From NCBI GenBank assembly GCA_028571685.1, contig CM053140.1:153931701-153995700 (forward strand): a stretch of DNA of 64,000 bases, read 5' to 3'. Each line of letters begins with the position of its first letter. Within the stretch, counting starts at the first letter, position 1. The position numbers were made by a program, and so were the translations under genes. Below are positions 33,589-44,507 of this stretch, piece after piece. Source of the stretch: Heterohyrax brucei. Its lineage: Eukaryota; Chordata; Mammalia; Hyracoidea; Procaviidae. The notes under the pieces are model-generated. The model had not been told where the DNA came from, searched no databases, and saw only the letters and a list, made by a program, of their open reading frames with translations.

Positions 33589-34900
33589 TCATTTTATTAA
33601 TTGTGATTGAGTGAAAGTTTACAATATAATAAATTTGCATGCCCGCCTATTGGCAGCTCCCTCTGCATTCTTTGCCTGGTGACGGAACACTCCTCCTTTC
33701 CGTGCCATACATGTCATATACTCTTAACAATCTCCTGTCCCCTTCTCTCCATCTTCTTACATAGAATCATAAAGTGCACACGCGATATGGACACTTTGTG
33801 TCCCCGAGTCCACTCCATTCCTATCTGAAGAGTTGACCTCAGTAATGATCTATGAAGACAGGCAGCATCAGGTCTGAGGGCCCTGCTTCCAGGGGACCTC
33901 TCAGGCCTCGACCATCAGTTGCAGTGTTCTAGTGGAGTTCTTAGGGTGCATCCCTTTTTTTTCTCATGTTGCCACTGGGACTCAACACTGTGAGCCCCAT
34001 CACGGCTGTCATTGACAGTGGCTGGGTAGCATCTGGTTCTTCTGGTCACATGTTGATATAGCCAACCATTCACGTGGGTCTTTCTGTCTTCTGGGCTCTT
34101 TTTTCCTCATGTCATTTTTTGTCCTTGGTGATCATCAGTTCCAGCTGAGTTGGGATCATTTGATGTTCCTAGGATGGCAGCCTTCTAGCTTTTAAGATCC
34201 CAGGTGCCACTTACCAAATGAGGTGCAGAAGACTCTCTTAGTAATAGACTAGTTATTCCAGCTGGCCTTGCTGGTCCCTGAGAGCATCCCAGACCCTCAC
34301 CCCTGCTACTCTATCCTTGCAGTATTGGGTTAAGATTGGAAGAGTTTTCAGGTTGTGTTGAAGTCCCGTTAAACTGATCTACTTTCTAATATGTGCTGTC
34401 ACTGATTTCACCCAACCAAATTTCTATCTAACCTGTAACCAACCCGGTCCCTTCCTCCCTCCCTTCCCTTGCAGCCATCAAAGAGTCCTTTCTTCCATAA
34501 ATGAGCCTGTTTTTAAGTCTTTATATTAGGGGTCTTATACAGTATTTGGCCTTGTGCCACTGACTGATTTCACTCAATGTAATGTCTTCCAGTTGAAACC
34601 AGGTTATGAGATGCTTCCTAAAATCATTATTGTTCTTCATCATTGTGTAGTGCACCCAGCCAGCCAAGCCAAGTGCTGTACAATTAAGTACATATACCGT
34701 AGTTTGTTTATTCATTCTTCTGTTGTTGGGCATCTGGGTTGATTCAATCTTTTTACTATTGTGGGCTGTGCTGCAGTAAACATTCATGTGCACATATCTG
34801 TTCATGTGACCACCCTTGATTCTGTAGAATGTATTCCAAGCAGTGGGATTACTGGGTTAAATTGTATGTCTATTTTCTGCTTTTTAAGGAAGAGCCAGAT
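33589..34900 (-). mobile_element. 5'-truncated L1 with 11-bp target duplication
   Basis: Reverse complement of L1 3' UTR and ORF2 end. Flanked by a perfect AGTTTTCTCAC (33578-33588 and 34901-34911). The 3' UTR order agrees with the copies at 54.6-55.5 kb and 16.7-19.0 kb. It contains a tail-only RTE fragment near 34655-34684. Confidence 0.9.
34655..34684 (-). mobile_element. RTE/SINE tail-only micro-insertion in L1
   Basis: AGCCAGCCAAGCCAAGTGCT interrupts an otherwise continuous antisense L1 3' region (TCATTGTGTAGTG ... ATACCGTAGTTTG). Boundaries and target duplication are uncertain. Confidence 0.65.
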
Positions 34901-35079
34901 AGTTTTCTCACATTTTGAATTCATAAATTTGTCATAAGAAATATTTTCTTCTTCTCACTTTTATGTTTCCTTATCATTATTTAGTAGAAAACATTCTTAT
35001 ATCTAATAAATTCAAATTGTCTTTATTTTAGGTATAAGATATACATTCCAACATTTGTAATATCGTGTAACTCAAAAAA

Positions 35080-35160
35080 CCAATGTCATCTAGTCAACTC
35101 TGACTCATATAGTACAAAGTAGAACTACCCCATAGGATTTCCAAGATTATGTAGTCTTAA
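35080..35160 (-). mobile_element. AfroSINE 3' half, inverted relative to its neighbour
   Basis: Tail and body in reverse (CAACTCTGACTCATATAG, ACTACCCCATAGGATTTCC). A plus-strand AfroSINE follows within 5 bp. Confidence 0.75.
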
Positions 35161-35163
35161 ACT

Positions 35164-35313
35164 TGGAGCCCTGGTAGTGCAGTGGTTAAGAGCTCAGCTG
35201 CTAATAAAAAGGTCAAATGCTTGAATTTATTAGCTGCTACTTGGAAATTCCATGGGGTACTTTTACTCTGTTCTACAGGGTCACCATGAGTTGGGAATGG
35301 GTTTGTTCATTTA
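35164..35313 (+). mobile_element. AfroSINE, near complete
   Basis: Plus strand: GGAGCCCTGGTAGTGCAGTG head, AGAGCTCAGCTGCTAA, GTTCTACAGGGTCACC and a tail. With the previous entry it forms an inverted pair. Confidence 0.85.
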
Positions 35314-35424
35314 ATCTTAGGCTTGCAAAGTACATTCTAGTACTGGCCTGGGTACAAGTATAAAACAAAAAATAAGAAGAATTCATGAAAAGACAGACAA
35401 ACAAGAAAAGAAAGATAAGTCCCA

Positions 35425-35740
35425 CACGAAGACATATTTATTTTTTCCTTCTTAAGGAACATATACAATCCCTATCAACTTTGCATGCCCATCTATCTGC
35501 AGCTCCTTCTGCTCTCCATGCCCGGTGACAGCACACTCCTCCTTTTCATTCCATACTTGTGGTGTCCTCTTAATGAGCACCTGTCCCCTCACCTCCAGCC
35601 TTTTTTTTCCTATCTAGAAAGAGACCGGTAAGACAGCCTCCTATACATGCACAGAACCATAAAGTACACACACCATCTGGTCACACTGTGTCCCTGGTCC
35701 AGTCCATTTTCGTCCATAGAGTTGACTCAGTAGTGTTTAA
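35425..35740 (-). mobile_element. L1 3' UTR, 5'-truncated
   Basis: Reverse of the L1 3' UTR: TGCCCGGTGACAGCACACTC and ACCATAAAGTACACACACC. Ends undefined. Confidence 0.75.
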
Positions 35741-35817
35741 AATCCTTTTCTAAATATATATATTTATGTATGTATGTGTGTGTGTATACAGACATGTGCT
35801 TTTTTTTTTTTTTTAAC

Positions 35818-35911
35818 GCTTCTTGTGATTTTTTGTGTTGAATACTCATAAGACAGCCACAGGGCCAGTCCTGGTCCCTTGGATGCCCATTTTAATGTCT
35901 TGGGATGGGAA
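35818..35911. repeat. Unassigned interspersed repeat, copy 2
   Basis: Partner of 30494-30585; preceded by a TA/TG-rich run (35753-35790) and poly-T. Confidence 0.5.
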
Positions 35912-36407
35912 CACCTGGCATTACTTATTTTCAGGAGCAATTGGCAGATTGTATAAATTACTAACATGTAGTTGGTAACATTACACAGCTCAGGATATTT
36001 TACAGTTAATGTTAAAAATGTAAATGTATCAAAATGTAAACATAGTAGCAAGTGTGGTAGGTAACAGTGAGTTGTAATTATTTTTTCCACAAAAATGATT
36101 CAATATACAATTAAACTTGTATCTCTCTTTGTTGGATGTTGATTAGCTACTATGTTAATCTAATAAGTATGGTGGGTTTTTTTTGTTTTCATATTTATAA
36201 TATAGCAATATCTACTTTCAGTTGATTGGTGAAGACTTTCAAGAAAAAGGAAAGCTTTAGTATTTTAAAAATATTAAGATCTTTATATCTGAGATATCTT
36301 CATATCTTGGCAGCATAATATTGTTACACTATAATAAAGGTAAGAAGAGGTATATATGTGCCATTTCTTCTTCTGCAGAGGTATACATTTTTTTTTTTTG
36401 TCACTTA
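35912..36407. other. Unassigned sequence
   Basis: AT-rich; no gene or repeat recognised. Confidence 0.35.
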
Positions 36408-36830
36408 TATGAGGTCCAACAACTGAGTCCCCAAGCTTAATTTTCCAAATGCTACATACCTCATTGCTGAATATCACTGCGGTCATCTTTGAAGCACTCC
36501 CCTTAGGAAGCTATGCATTGATACTAGCGCCTAGTCCACCCTTCAGAGCAATTGTAGGTTTCTTTTTGGAATGGCCATTGGGCATGGTGGCAAGGTGGCA
36601 AATTTGCAAACTTATCTATATAGTTGTCTATGAGAGAGATTTTAGCCAGTAAACAAATAACTGTATTAGAACACCCTCCCTACTCACCTGATCTGGCCCC
36701 CAGTGACTTTTTCTTTACCTGAAGATAAAGAAAAGATTTAAAGGAAGACATTTTGATGACATCCAGGACATCAAGGGTAATTAAAATGACAACAGCTCTG
36801 ACAGCCGTTCTAGAAAGAGTCCCCAAACAG
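36408..36830 (+). mobile_element. Mariner-derived foldback element (copy D), right arm missing
   Basis: Starts TATGAGGTCCAACAACTGAG with the antisense left arm and sense centre (CCAGTAAACAAATAACTG, GACATCAAGGG). It stops soon after the start of the right arm. Confidence 0.72.
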
Positions 36831-38088
36831 TTTGTTAAGCACACATATCTTTTCTCCTAAATTTTAAGATCTGACTTCTAATTCAGATAGCCTGGTACTT
36901 TGGTGAATATATACATTCATTTTATCTGTCCAGGATGAAGGGTGGTGCTTCACAACAGGGCTACCTCGGAATCACCGTTTGCTAACCTAGAGAAGCCAGA
37001 GACAGCTAACGCATTTTATCCTCTGATTTGCTGAGTGGACATGGCTCTCTGCTTGTATATTGATATCGGCACTTACAGTTGGTCCTGATTGCAAAGGCCT
37101 GTTTCCTTTAAAGGCAAAGATAGTAACGGAGCCAGGGAACCTGCTTTAAATCCCATACATGTCCTTTATTAGCTGTGGGATTTGGGAACAAGTTGCCTAA
37201 ACTTTCTCGGTTCTGATGCTTTCCTTTTAGTAAAAGGTTTCCCTTCTCTTTCAAAAGAATATTTGCAAACTTTTTGAAGTATTGCTTTACAATTTATCAC
37301 CTTATATTTTCAGTAAATGTTCCCGGTGATATCAAAAATAAAGAAGGAAAATCCGTAGCAAGCAAATTGTGTTTTATAGATTGAGCTCAGCATAGAGCTG
37401 GAACTATCACCTCGCTGGGTCATCACTTTTTTACAGTGATTGGCATATCTGATCTGACATTTTGCAGTCTGCCTTTCAATTGGCTGGAGTTCTTTGTGGG
37501 CCCTCCCAAAGGCACAGTCTCAGACCCCGCGCTTTGTCCAACAGCTGTGCTTCTCAAGAGTAGCTAAGAATTTTTATGAGGAAGGGTCAGAGAGGTTAGG
37601 AAAAAAAAATGTCAGTCATCTCTAGTTATATTGTACTTCCTACTGCTCTGAAGATGAAAAGAGAATACCACTTAGGTGATTTCTTCATAATTGCTATTAT
37701 GCTCATTTATGTCCAAACAGAATTGTATTATCTGGCCCAGTCTGATCAATTTAATTTGTGGAATCACAGGTTTATTTCTCACAATTCAAAGTGCATATTA
37801 AATGACTAGATTACTATAAGTGAATATGCGCATGATAATTAAATAGACTTTTTATAATTTGATCATATATAGTTCCTAAAATATTGTTATGACTGTACAT
37901 ATACTTTTATTATGCTATTACCAAAGATAATGGTTTATTTTATGAACAGGATTTTGTATCTCATATAAAGCTTTATTATTAAAGCCTTGAAACAATCTTT
38001 CCCCAATCACACAAAAAAGTCTTTCAAATATTAACTTATATTAGAAATTAGTATATGAAGGGCTTGTCTCTTCAAATATAGATTGCCT
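36831..38088. other. Repeat-poor, gene-free stretch with a MIR
   Basis: Apart from the MIR at 37110-37245 I see no repeat. The base composition is more even than in flanking DNA. No exon signature was found. A 66-codon plus frame at 37609-37809 has no family features. Confidence 0.4.
37110..37245 (+). mobile_element. MIR SINE
   Basis: The CORE-like order TTAGCTGTGGGATTTGGG, CAAGTTGCCTAAACTTTCTC matches the MIR pattern of 'tag ctgtg tgac ... ttg ... aagt ... taacct'. Ancient. Confidence 0.65.
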
Positions 38089-38101
38089 AGAAATTTACTC
38101 T

Positions 38102-38270
38102 CTAAAAAATATAAAAACCCTGTTGCCATGCAGTTGATTCCAACTTGTAGCTACCCAATAGGACAGAGAAGAACTGTGCTGGAGGGTGTCCAAGGAGTGG
38201 CTGCTGGATTCAAACTGCTGACCTTTTGGTTAGTAGCTGAGCTCTTAACCACTGCATCATCTGGGCTCCC
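38102..38270 (-). mobile_element. AfroSINE with 13-bp target duplication
   Basis: Flanked by AGAAATTTACTCT (38089-38101) and AGAAATCTACTCT (38271-38283); minus strand, full length. Confidence 0.9.
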
Positions 38271-38404
38271 AGAAATCTACTCTTGGTATTGAACAAATCA
38301 GATATACATGAACAAGTTAGGAGTAGCTATGTATCTTCCTAAAATATTTCATATAACATTCTGTTAGTAATTTGTGATAAGAATGAAAACACATTTCTAC
38401 TTTT

Positions 38405-38806
38405 ACTGTTAGGTGCCACTGAATCTGTCCTGACTCATAGCAACTCTATGTACAACAGCACAAAACCCTGCCCGGTCCTGCACCATCCCCACCATCATTG
38501 CGCTGGAGATCACTGGTGCAGCCACTGTACCAACCCAGCATGATGTCTTTCAGAGACTGGTCCTTTCTGATAACATGCCCAACGCATGTAAGTCAAAGTT
38601 TTGCCATCCTCACTTCTAAAATGAGCATTCTGACCGTACTTCTTCCAAGACAAATTTGTTTGTTCTTCTGGTGGTCCATGGTACATTGGATATTCTTCAC
38701 CAGCCTTATAATTTGAAGGCAGTGAGTCTTACTCAGTCTTGCTTATTCGCTGCCCAGCTTTCACGTGCATATGGAGATACTGGAAACACCAAGGTTTGGG
38801 TCAGTA
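38405..38806 (-). mobile_element. RTE LINE 3' end
   Basis: Tail at the left (TTAGGTGCCACTGAATCTG), then reversed RT C-terminal coding sequence (CCAAGACAAATTTG, GTCCATGGTACATTGG). A 5'-truncated copy. Confidence 0.82.
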
Positions 38807-38825
38807 CAATGAACAGCAGAAATTC

Positions 38826-41261
38826 ACTTAATATGTAAAACTGTAAAATCTATTTATGTTTGGTACATATCCATATATAGTTTTTTCAATATCTGCAACT
38901 GCCAATTAAAAAATATTTGATCAATATCCATACATTAATTTGAATCACAAACAACATTAAAAATTTTAATTCCATTCACAAACAGCATTCAAATGATTAA
39001 ACAGAAAACATTACCTTTTATAAACTAAAGCTTTTTAAAGGTTTCCACACGATGACATTTCTTTTGTGTTCATAACGGTTTGAAAAATTAAAAAAAAAAA
39101 AAGAATCTGCTTAGAGAATGCTAGCTCTAACATACTTACAAATTTGATGAAGTGAATCATTTCAGTGATGTTAGAGAAGGCAAGATGGAAAAGCCTAGAT
39201 CACTTTGTTAGGTAGCTGATCTAAAATGCACCGGCTGTCACCTGGGCAGTCCCTATGTGGCAGTTCAATACCTTCTTATCTTCTAAGAATGGCATTGCAG
39301 AGCTCTCAGTAAACTGTGCCTGTATGCAAACTGTCAAAGAGAGCCTGACACATCGTTAGTAGTGACCTCCATGATGACAATCACAACATGAAACCAAACA
39401 GCACAGCTAATTTTCATTAGAGTTCAAATTAATCTCCAAATCTTTCCACCCAGCCCTGTGCAAAGCATGTCCCAGGAAGAAGGCATTTGATGAACTGTGT
39501 GATAGACTAGGAAAATCCTCATGCTTTGAAATCCATTCAAAAGTCAGTATTCTAAAAGGCTTGATGCGATTCTTCTTTTATCTCAGGCAAAATGCAGCCT
39601 GTAGCGACCAGCAGTGAAATTAGTTTGTGGTAACTCACAGCAAAGGTGATGAGTTGCCCAATCCCAGCAGCACTACTGCGTGAATTCTCTTCCAGCTCAG
39701 ACGCTTCAGAGGAGCACCAACTGCCCCAAGAGGCACGCGGGTGCGGCGTGGCTTGCCAAGCTCTCCGCTGTTTCCTTGGCCCAGCTGCCCTCTGACCTCA
39801 CTTAAGCAGGAAACACGTGGGGAAATGAGGAACACGTGACTTACAGCACGAGAAAGGCAGCGAGCAAGCAGGATTAGCAAGTGTCATTGAAACACTGTGC
39901 AATGATGCAAATGAACCAATTTTCTGGCCTCTGCTCTTCCAATGTCATGAAGTCATAGAGCTAGGTCATTTGGGGAAAGCAATCGTCTTTCCACCTCTTT
40001 GACTATTCATTTCCACTGTACCTTTCCATTTGCCATGTGAGAATCAAACCTATGACCTCCGGTCCTGATGAAGTCTGTTTGTTAAAGCCACCGACAACTA
40101 TAGCATTAAATTGTCGTGCCATATATACATCATATGTGATTCCCTGAATATTTGTTTGACTTGAGAAATAAACATATTTTAAGGATTAAATACTTAGTTT
40201 TAAAAAATTGAAGCACTTATTTCTGATTTTTAATGCATGAATTCATCTCTTGTAGAATAAGCCAGATTTTCCCAGCACATTCTATTGGGTACACTTGGAA
40301 GGGTATTAAATCTTTGAGGTAACCGCAGTCCCACTGAGCAAATGACTGCTTCAGTGCGCTAAATGGTGGCTTGCTTAGTAGCTGTAGATATGCAAAAGAG
40401 ACCTACAGCGCATACTGGAAAGCAGTCTGAAGCACTGAGACATTACCATGAACTGTGAAGGGAATTTAGAGATCAGAAACAGAATAGCTCATTTTGTACA
40501 AAGGCCCCAGACAGCTGGCAAAGGAAAGTGGTGGAGCTACAAATGGTGACAGGCTCTGGGGACAGTGACTACAGTAGCAACACTGATGTATAGAGAGTGA
40601 CTCATTTTTTTTCCTCCTTTCAGCCAAGCTCACATAAATAGTAACAGCATCAGCAATAACAGCTAGGCTGAGATATGAAACATCAATGATATATTTTTAA
40701 TTTTCTCAGCATTGGGACATATGTCATAACTTAATGAAAGTTACATGGTATCCTAGGAAAAAGCACAGGCCTTTGAAATCAGATAAGCCATGGCTTAAAT
40801 CCTGTTTTTGACCCTTACTGGCTCTGTGACTTCAGAATGACTACTTACAGTCTTTTAGTCTCAGTTGCTCCCCAGCAAAATAGTGGTAATAACACTTCAA
40901 TTACTTGACTGAAAAGTGGGTTAGATATAATATATACCATAATAAAGGGACGTTATCACTGGCTCATCAAGTGCTAATTATAGATATGGGTTGGCAATAT
41001 TAAGTCTTCTGAGAATATTATGTTCAGCTAGAAGCTTGAACTCTAATTTAGATAAACTGCTAATGGTCTGATACGACTGTTTTGACTTCAGTTTTATGAT
41101 GTGAATGCTTAAGTTTCTACAAAGCAAGATTATCTAAGTCAAAAATAATTCAAACCTTTTTATCTACTCAGTGTTTTTCCTCTTGAAACATGATATAAAG
41201 CAGATACCTACCACAAGGGGGAGCACAAGATTCTTCCCTTGTTTTATTCCTGTCTTTGTTC
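38826..41261. other. Longest repeat-poor stretch
   Basis: 2.4 kb with only one MIR. 39640-39900 is locally GC-rich with several CpGs (around GCACGCGGGTGCGGCGTGG). I see no convincing exon; an 81-codon minus frame at 39635-39880 is unsupported. It could hold regulatory sequence, which cannot be judged without alignment. Confidence 0.4.
40755..40935 (+). mobile_element. MIR SINE
   Basis: ACTGGCTCTGTGACTTC, then TCAGTTGCTCCCCAGCAAAA and TAGTGGTAATAACA follow MIR order. Confidence 0.72.
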
Positions 41262-41418
41262 TTGTTAGATGCCTTGGAGTCACGCTGGACTCAGATTGAC
41301 TCCATGTCACAGAGGAGTGCTGCCCCGTAGAGTTTTCTTGGCTGTAATCTTTACGGAAGCAGATTGACAGGTCTTTTCCCACAAAGCTGCTGGTTGGCTG
41401 CCTAGTGTTTAACTATTG
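41262..41418 (-). mobile_element. AfroSINE
   Basis: Minus-strand long form with GGCTGTAATCTTTACGGAAG. It lies immediately left of the next SINE's target duplication. Confidence 0.8.
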
Positions 41419-41436
41419 TCTTAGTCTTTTCCTTAA

Positions 41437-41601
41437 ACTAAAGACCAAACTTATTGCCATCCAGCTGATTCCAACTCACAGTGATCTTATAAACAGAGCA
41501 GAAGTGCCTCACAGACTTTCCAAGGAACAGCTGGCAGATTTGAACTGCTGACCTTTTGGTTAGCAGTGATAGCACTTTACTACTGTACCGCCAGGATTTC
41601 C
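41437..41601 (-). mobile_element. AfroSINE with target duplication
   Basis: Flanked by AGTCTTTTCCTTAA (41423-41436) and AGTCTTTTCCCTTAA (41602-41616). Confidence 0.88.
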
Positions 41602-41697
41602 AGTCTTTTCCCTTAAGACAAAATAAATCAAATGACAATGTAGGGCCCTAGGAATTAACTTATTTCTCTTTGTCTCACTCCATACCTTAAAAACAAA

Positions 41698-41990
41698 CAA
41701 ACTCATTGCCATTCAGTCAACAATGACTAATAGTGACCCTAAAGGATAGAGCAGAATTGTCCCACAAAGTTTCTCATGAGTAGCTGGTGAATTCATACCA
41801 CCAATCTTTTTGTTAGCAGTAGTAGCTTTTATACTGCTAACCACAAGGTTGGCAATTCAAATCCACCAGGCGCTCCTTGAATACTCTGGGGGTCAGTTAT
41901 ACCCTGGCCCCTAGGGTCGCCATGTGTCGGATCTGACTCGACGGCTCTTGGCTTGGCAGTAGCTTTTAACCACTATGCCATCAGTGCTTC
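41698..41990 (-). mobile_element. AfroSINE interrupted by another AfroSINE
   Basis: Minus-strand copy. Its left part ends with GTTAGCAGTAGTAGCTTTT and its right part resumes with AACCACTATGCCATCAGTG after the inner insertion. Confidence 0.88.
41831..41957 (+). mobile_element. Young 5'-truncated AfroSINE nested in a SINE
   Basis: Lies between perfect 10-bp repeats AGTAGCTTTT (41821-41830 and 41958-41967). It lacks the A-box part of the head. The tail keeps CpGs and ends CGGCTCTTGGCTTGGC, so it shows the (TTGGC)-type terminus found in the tail-only fragments. Probably one of the younger insertions here. Confidence 0.92.
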
Positions 41991-42454
41991 TATCTGTTAG
42001 GATTCTCATATTCTCCCATGAGAGCCTCTCTTGGGATTCTTCATGCTAGAACTCTAGTCTCCTGCAAAATGGGATGCTATTAGAAAACAAAGGGGCACAT
42101 CCCTGAGAAGATCTACAGTGGGTAGATTCAACTAGTTATACTCTAAACATTGAGGAAAAAAGAAGAAAACACTATTTGATTTTACTTCATTTTCCTTGGC
42201 TTTCTTTGTTCTGGTCTTCTCATTGTTGTGATAATTTTTGGAGGGGCTTTATTTGGAAATAAGTTTAGGGAGGAAGAGGCCAAGTAGATTTCATATCTTA
42301 CTTAGATGTACACTTGCCTCTGCCTAATTTTGGTGAAACTAATCTTGGAGGCTCGACAAAGCACAGCCTGGTACACCAGATTTCACAAAGATTTGAACAA
42401 AAAATTGAGACTAATAAAGAGGTACTTGCTTTCATATAAGCTAACTTCTAATCT
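41991..42454. other. Unassigned sequence
   Basis: No gene or repeat recognised. Confidence 0.35.
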
Positions 42455-42600
42455 TTTTATTGTTGAGTTGATCCTAACTCATGCTGACCCATGTGTTTTC
42501 TATAGAGTTTTTCTGTGCTTGATTTTTTTGAAAGTAGCTAGCTGGGCTTGTCTTCTAAGGCATGTCCAGGTGGACTCAAACCTTCAATCTTCTGTAATTA
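42455..42600 (-). mobile_element. AfroSINE, strongly diverged
   Basis: TTGAGTTGATCCTAACTCAT as tail and GGTGGACTCAAACC near the head. Long form. Confidence 0.62.
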
Positions 42601-42605
42601 TCAGT

Positions 42606-43076
42606 TGTTTTCTTCCTCATCTAGTGTTGCTATAACAACAATACCACAAGTGGATGGCTCTAGGGAAGAGACATATATTTTCTCATAATCTAGGAGGCTA
42701 GAGACTCAAATTCAGAGTACCAGCTCCAGGAGAAGGCTCCCTCTCTCTCTTTTATGGCTAGTAGAGAGAAGGTCCTCCTTATGGATCTTTCCCAACTGAG
42801 GAGCCCAAGGGATACACGCTTCTGCTGGTGCTTGCTTCTTGATAGTATGAGGTCCTCCTGTCTCCCTGCTGGCTTCTTTTATATCTCAGAAGAGATTGTC
42901 TTAAAATACAATCTAATCGTGTAGATGGAGTCCTGCCTTATTGGCAGAGATAGGATTTACAACATGTAGGAAAATCATACCAGATGAGAGAATTGTGGAC
43001 AATCACATGATACTAGGCATCATGTCTTAGCCAAAATGACACACATTTTTGGGAAACACGTTTCAATCCATAACAG
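42606..43076 (-). mobile_element. ERVL/MaLR-type LTR
   Basis: Reverse-oriented LTR with TGCTATAACAACAATACCAC at its 3' end and, at its 5' end, the stretch ending AATCCATAACA. Related to the LTRs at 22.2 and 46.1 kb. Only the LTR is present, so it is a solo remnant. No target duplication could be confirmed. Confidence 0.72.
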
Positions 43077-43103
43077 CAAGTGCATTAACTGTTTGTACAA
43101 CCT

Positions 43104-43437
43104 GGGAGCAATGGTAATTCAGTGATAGAATTCTCACCTTCCATGCAAGAGATCTGGGTTCGGTTTCTTAACAATGTACCTCATGCGCAGCTACCAACCG
43201 TCCGTCAGTGGAGACCTGGATGCTGCTAAGATGCTGAACAGTTTTCAGTGGTCCCTCCAAGCTAAGATGGATTAGGAAGAAGGGCCTGGTGATCTACTTC
43301 TGAAAATCAGCCAATGAAAACCCTATCGATCACAATGGCCCATTCTAAAATTAACCATGGGGATGGCTGCACAGGGCTTCTTTCTTTTGTACATGGTGCT
43401 GCTGTGAGTCAGGGATTAACTCTAACACAGATAACAA
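43104..43437 (+). mobile_element. tRNA-Gly-headed SINE with RTE tail
   Basis: The head closely resembles tRNA-Gly: TGGTAATTCAGTGATAGAAT (A-box region) and GGGTTCGGTTTC (B box). The middle (AGGAAGAAGGGCCTGGTGAT) is shared with long AfroSINEs and the ORF-less RTE derivative at 30.6 kb. The end (TGCTGTGAGTCAGGGATTAA) is the RTE-type tail. It is a SINE, not a tRNA gene. Confidence 0.8.
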
Positions 43438-43913
43438 TTTCCCGGCACTATTCTAGACTCTAGAATACAACGTTGACCAACAATGACCTAGTCTGGCCAC
43501 AGTGTATTGTAGTAGAGTATATGAAAAATAAATAAATACACATACATTAGTTAAGGAGCAACTGAGGAAAAACAATAAAAGATAAAGCATTTGTCAAGCC
43601 AGTCATTTCTGAAGCAGTGGCATGTAAAGGAACAAACCACAAACATTTGGGAAATTTTTGTTTTAGACTAAGGGAAAATAAAATACAAAGGCCTGAGATA
43701 GTGTCTATTGGATATGTTTAAGGATCTTGAGAAATGTCAGTGTTGCTAAAATTACATGAGCAAGGAGGAGAGTAAGAAGAAATATTGTTAGCAAAGGACA
43801 AGGGACAGATAATGTATTGTCATTTTAGGCCACTGAATGATTTTCAGCTTCATTCTAAGTATGATGAGAAGTTACACCCGTTTGAGCGAGAACTGGCATT
43901 ACTACTTGACCAC

Positions 43914-44507
43914 TGTCTTAATTCCCTAGCATCGTAATTAAAACAAGTATCACCAGTCAGTGGCTTTAAAGAATAAGAATTTATTGTCACTCTTCTGGAG
44001 GTTAAAAGTTTGCACTCAGGCAGGCAGCCTCAGGAGGTGGTCCTTTATGTTTCTCAGCTTCTAGAAACTGCCAGCTATCCTCGGCATTCCCACATTTCTA
44101 GATGCATCTGCCTCCATCTTCATGTGACATTTTCCCTGTGTGTGTCTTTTTCTATTCTGCTGTTTGTGTAAGATGTCACTCAAGTATGCTTAGGTTTAGG
44201 ACCCATCCTACTCCAGTATGGCATCATTAACATAGAAACAAAAACTGTTTCTAAATAGGGTTATATTTAGTTACAGAGGTTAGGCACCTCATTGTTTTGG
44301 GAAGCTAAAGCCAAATCTATTACTGTCAAGTTGATTCTGATTCATAGAGACCTTATAGGATGAAGTGAATCTGCCCCATAGAGTTTTCAAGGTGTACTTA
44401 GTGGATCTAGACCGCCAACCTTCTGTTTAGCAGGCATAGCCCTTAACCAGTATGCCACCAGGGTTTCCATTGCTTTGGAGAGGGAGACACACAATTCAAC
44501 CGTAACA
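43914..44507 (-). mobile_element. Solo LTR, ERVL/MaLR type, 5-bp target duplication
   Basis: Runs TGTCTTAATTCCC ... CCGTAACA and is flanked by ACCAC on both sides (43909-43913 and 44508-44512), the 5-bp duplication usual for the ERVL class. It carries an AfroSINE, so it predates that insertion. No internal viral region. Confidence 0.82.
44301..44468 (-). mobile_element. AfroSINE in a solo LTR
   Basis: Flanked by CATTGTTTTGG (44290-44300) and CATTGCTTTGG (44469-44479). Confidence 0.9.

Noticed and set aside
39635-39880. Possible GC-rich exon on the minus strand (81 codons)
   Set aside because: No splice-site context or recognisable domain; only local composition is unusual.
43104-43180. tRNA-Gly-like sequence
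   Set aside because: It continues directly into a SINE body and RTE tail and has mutated stem positions; a SINE head, not a tRNA gene.
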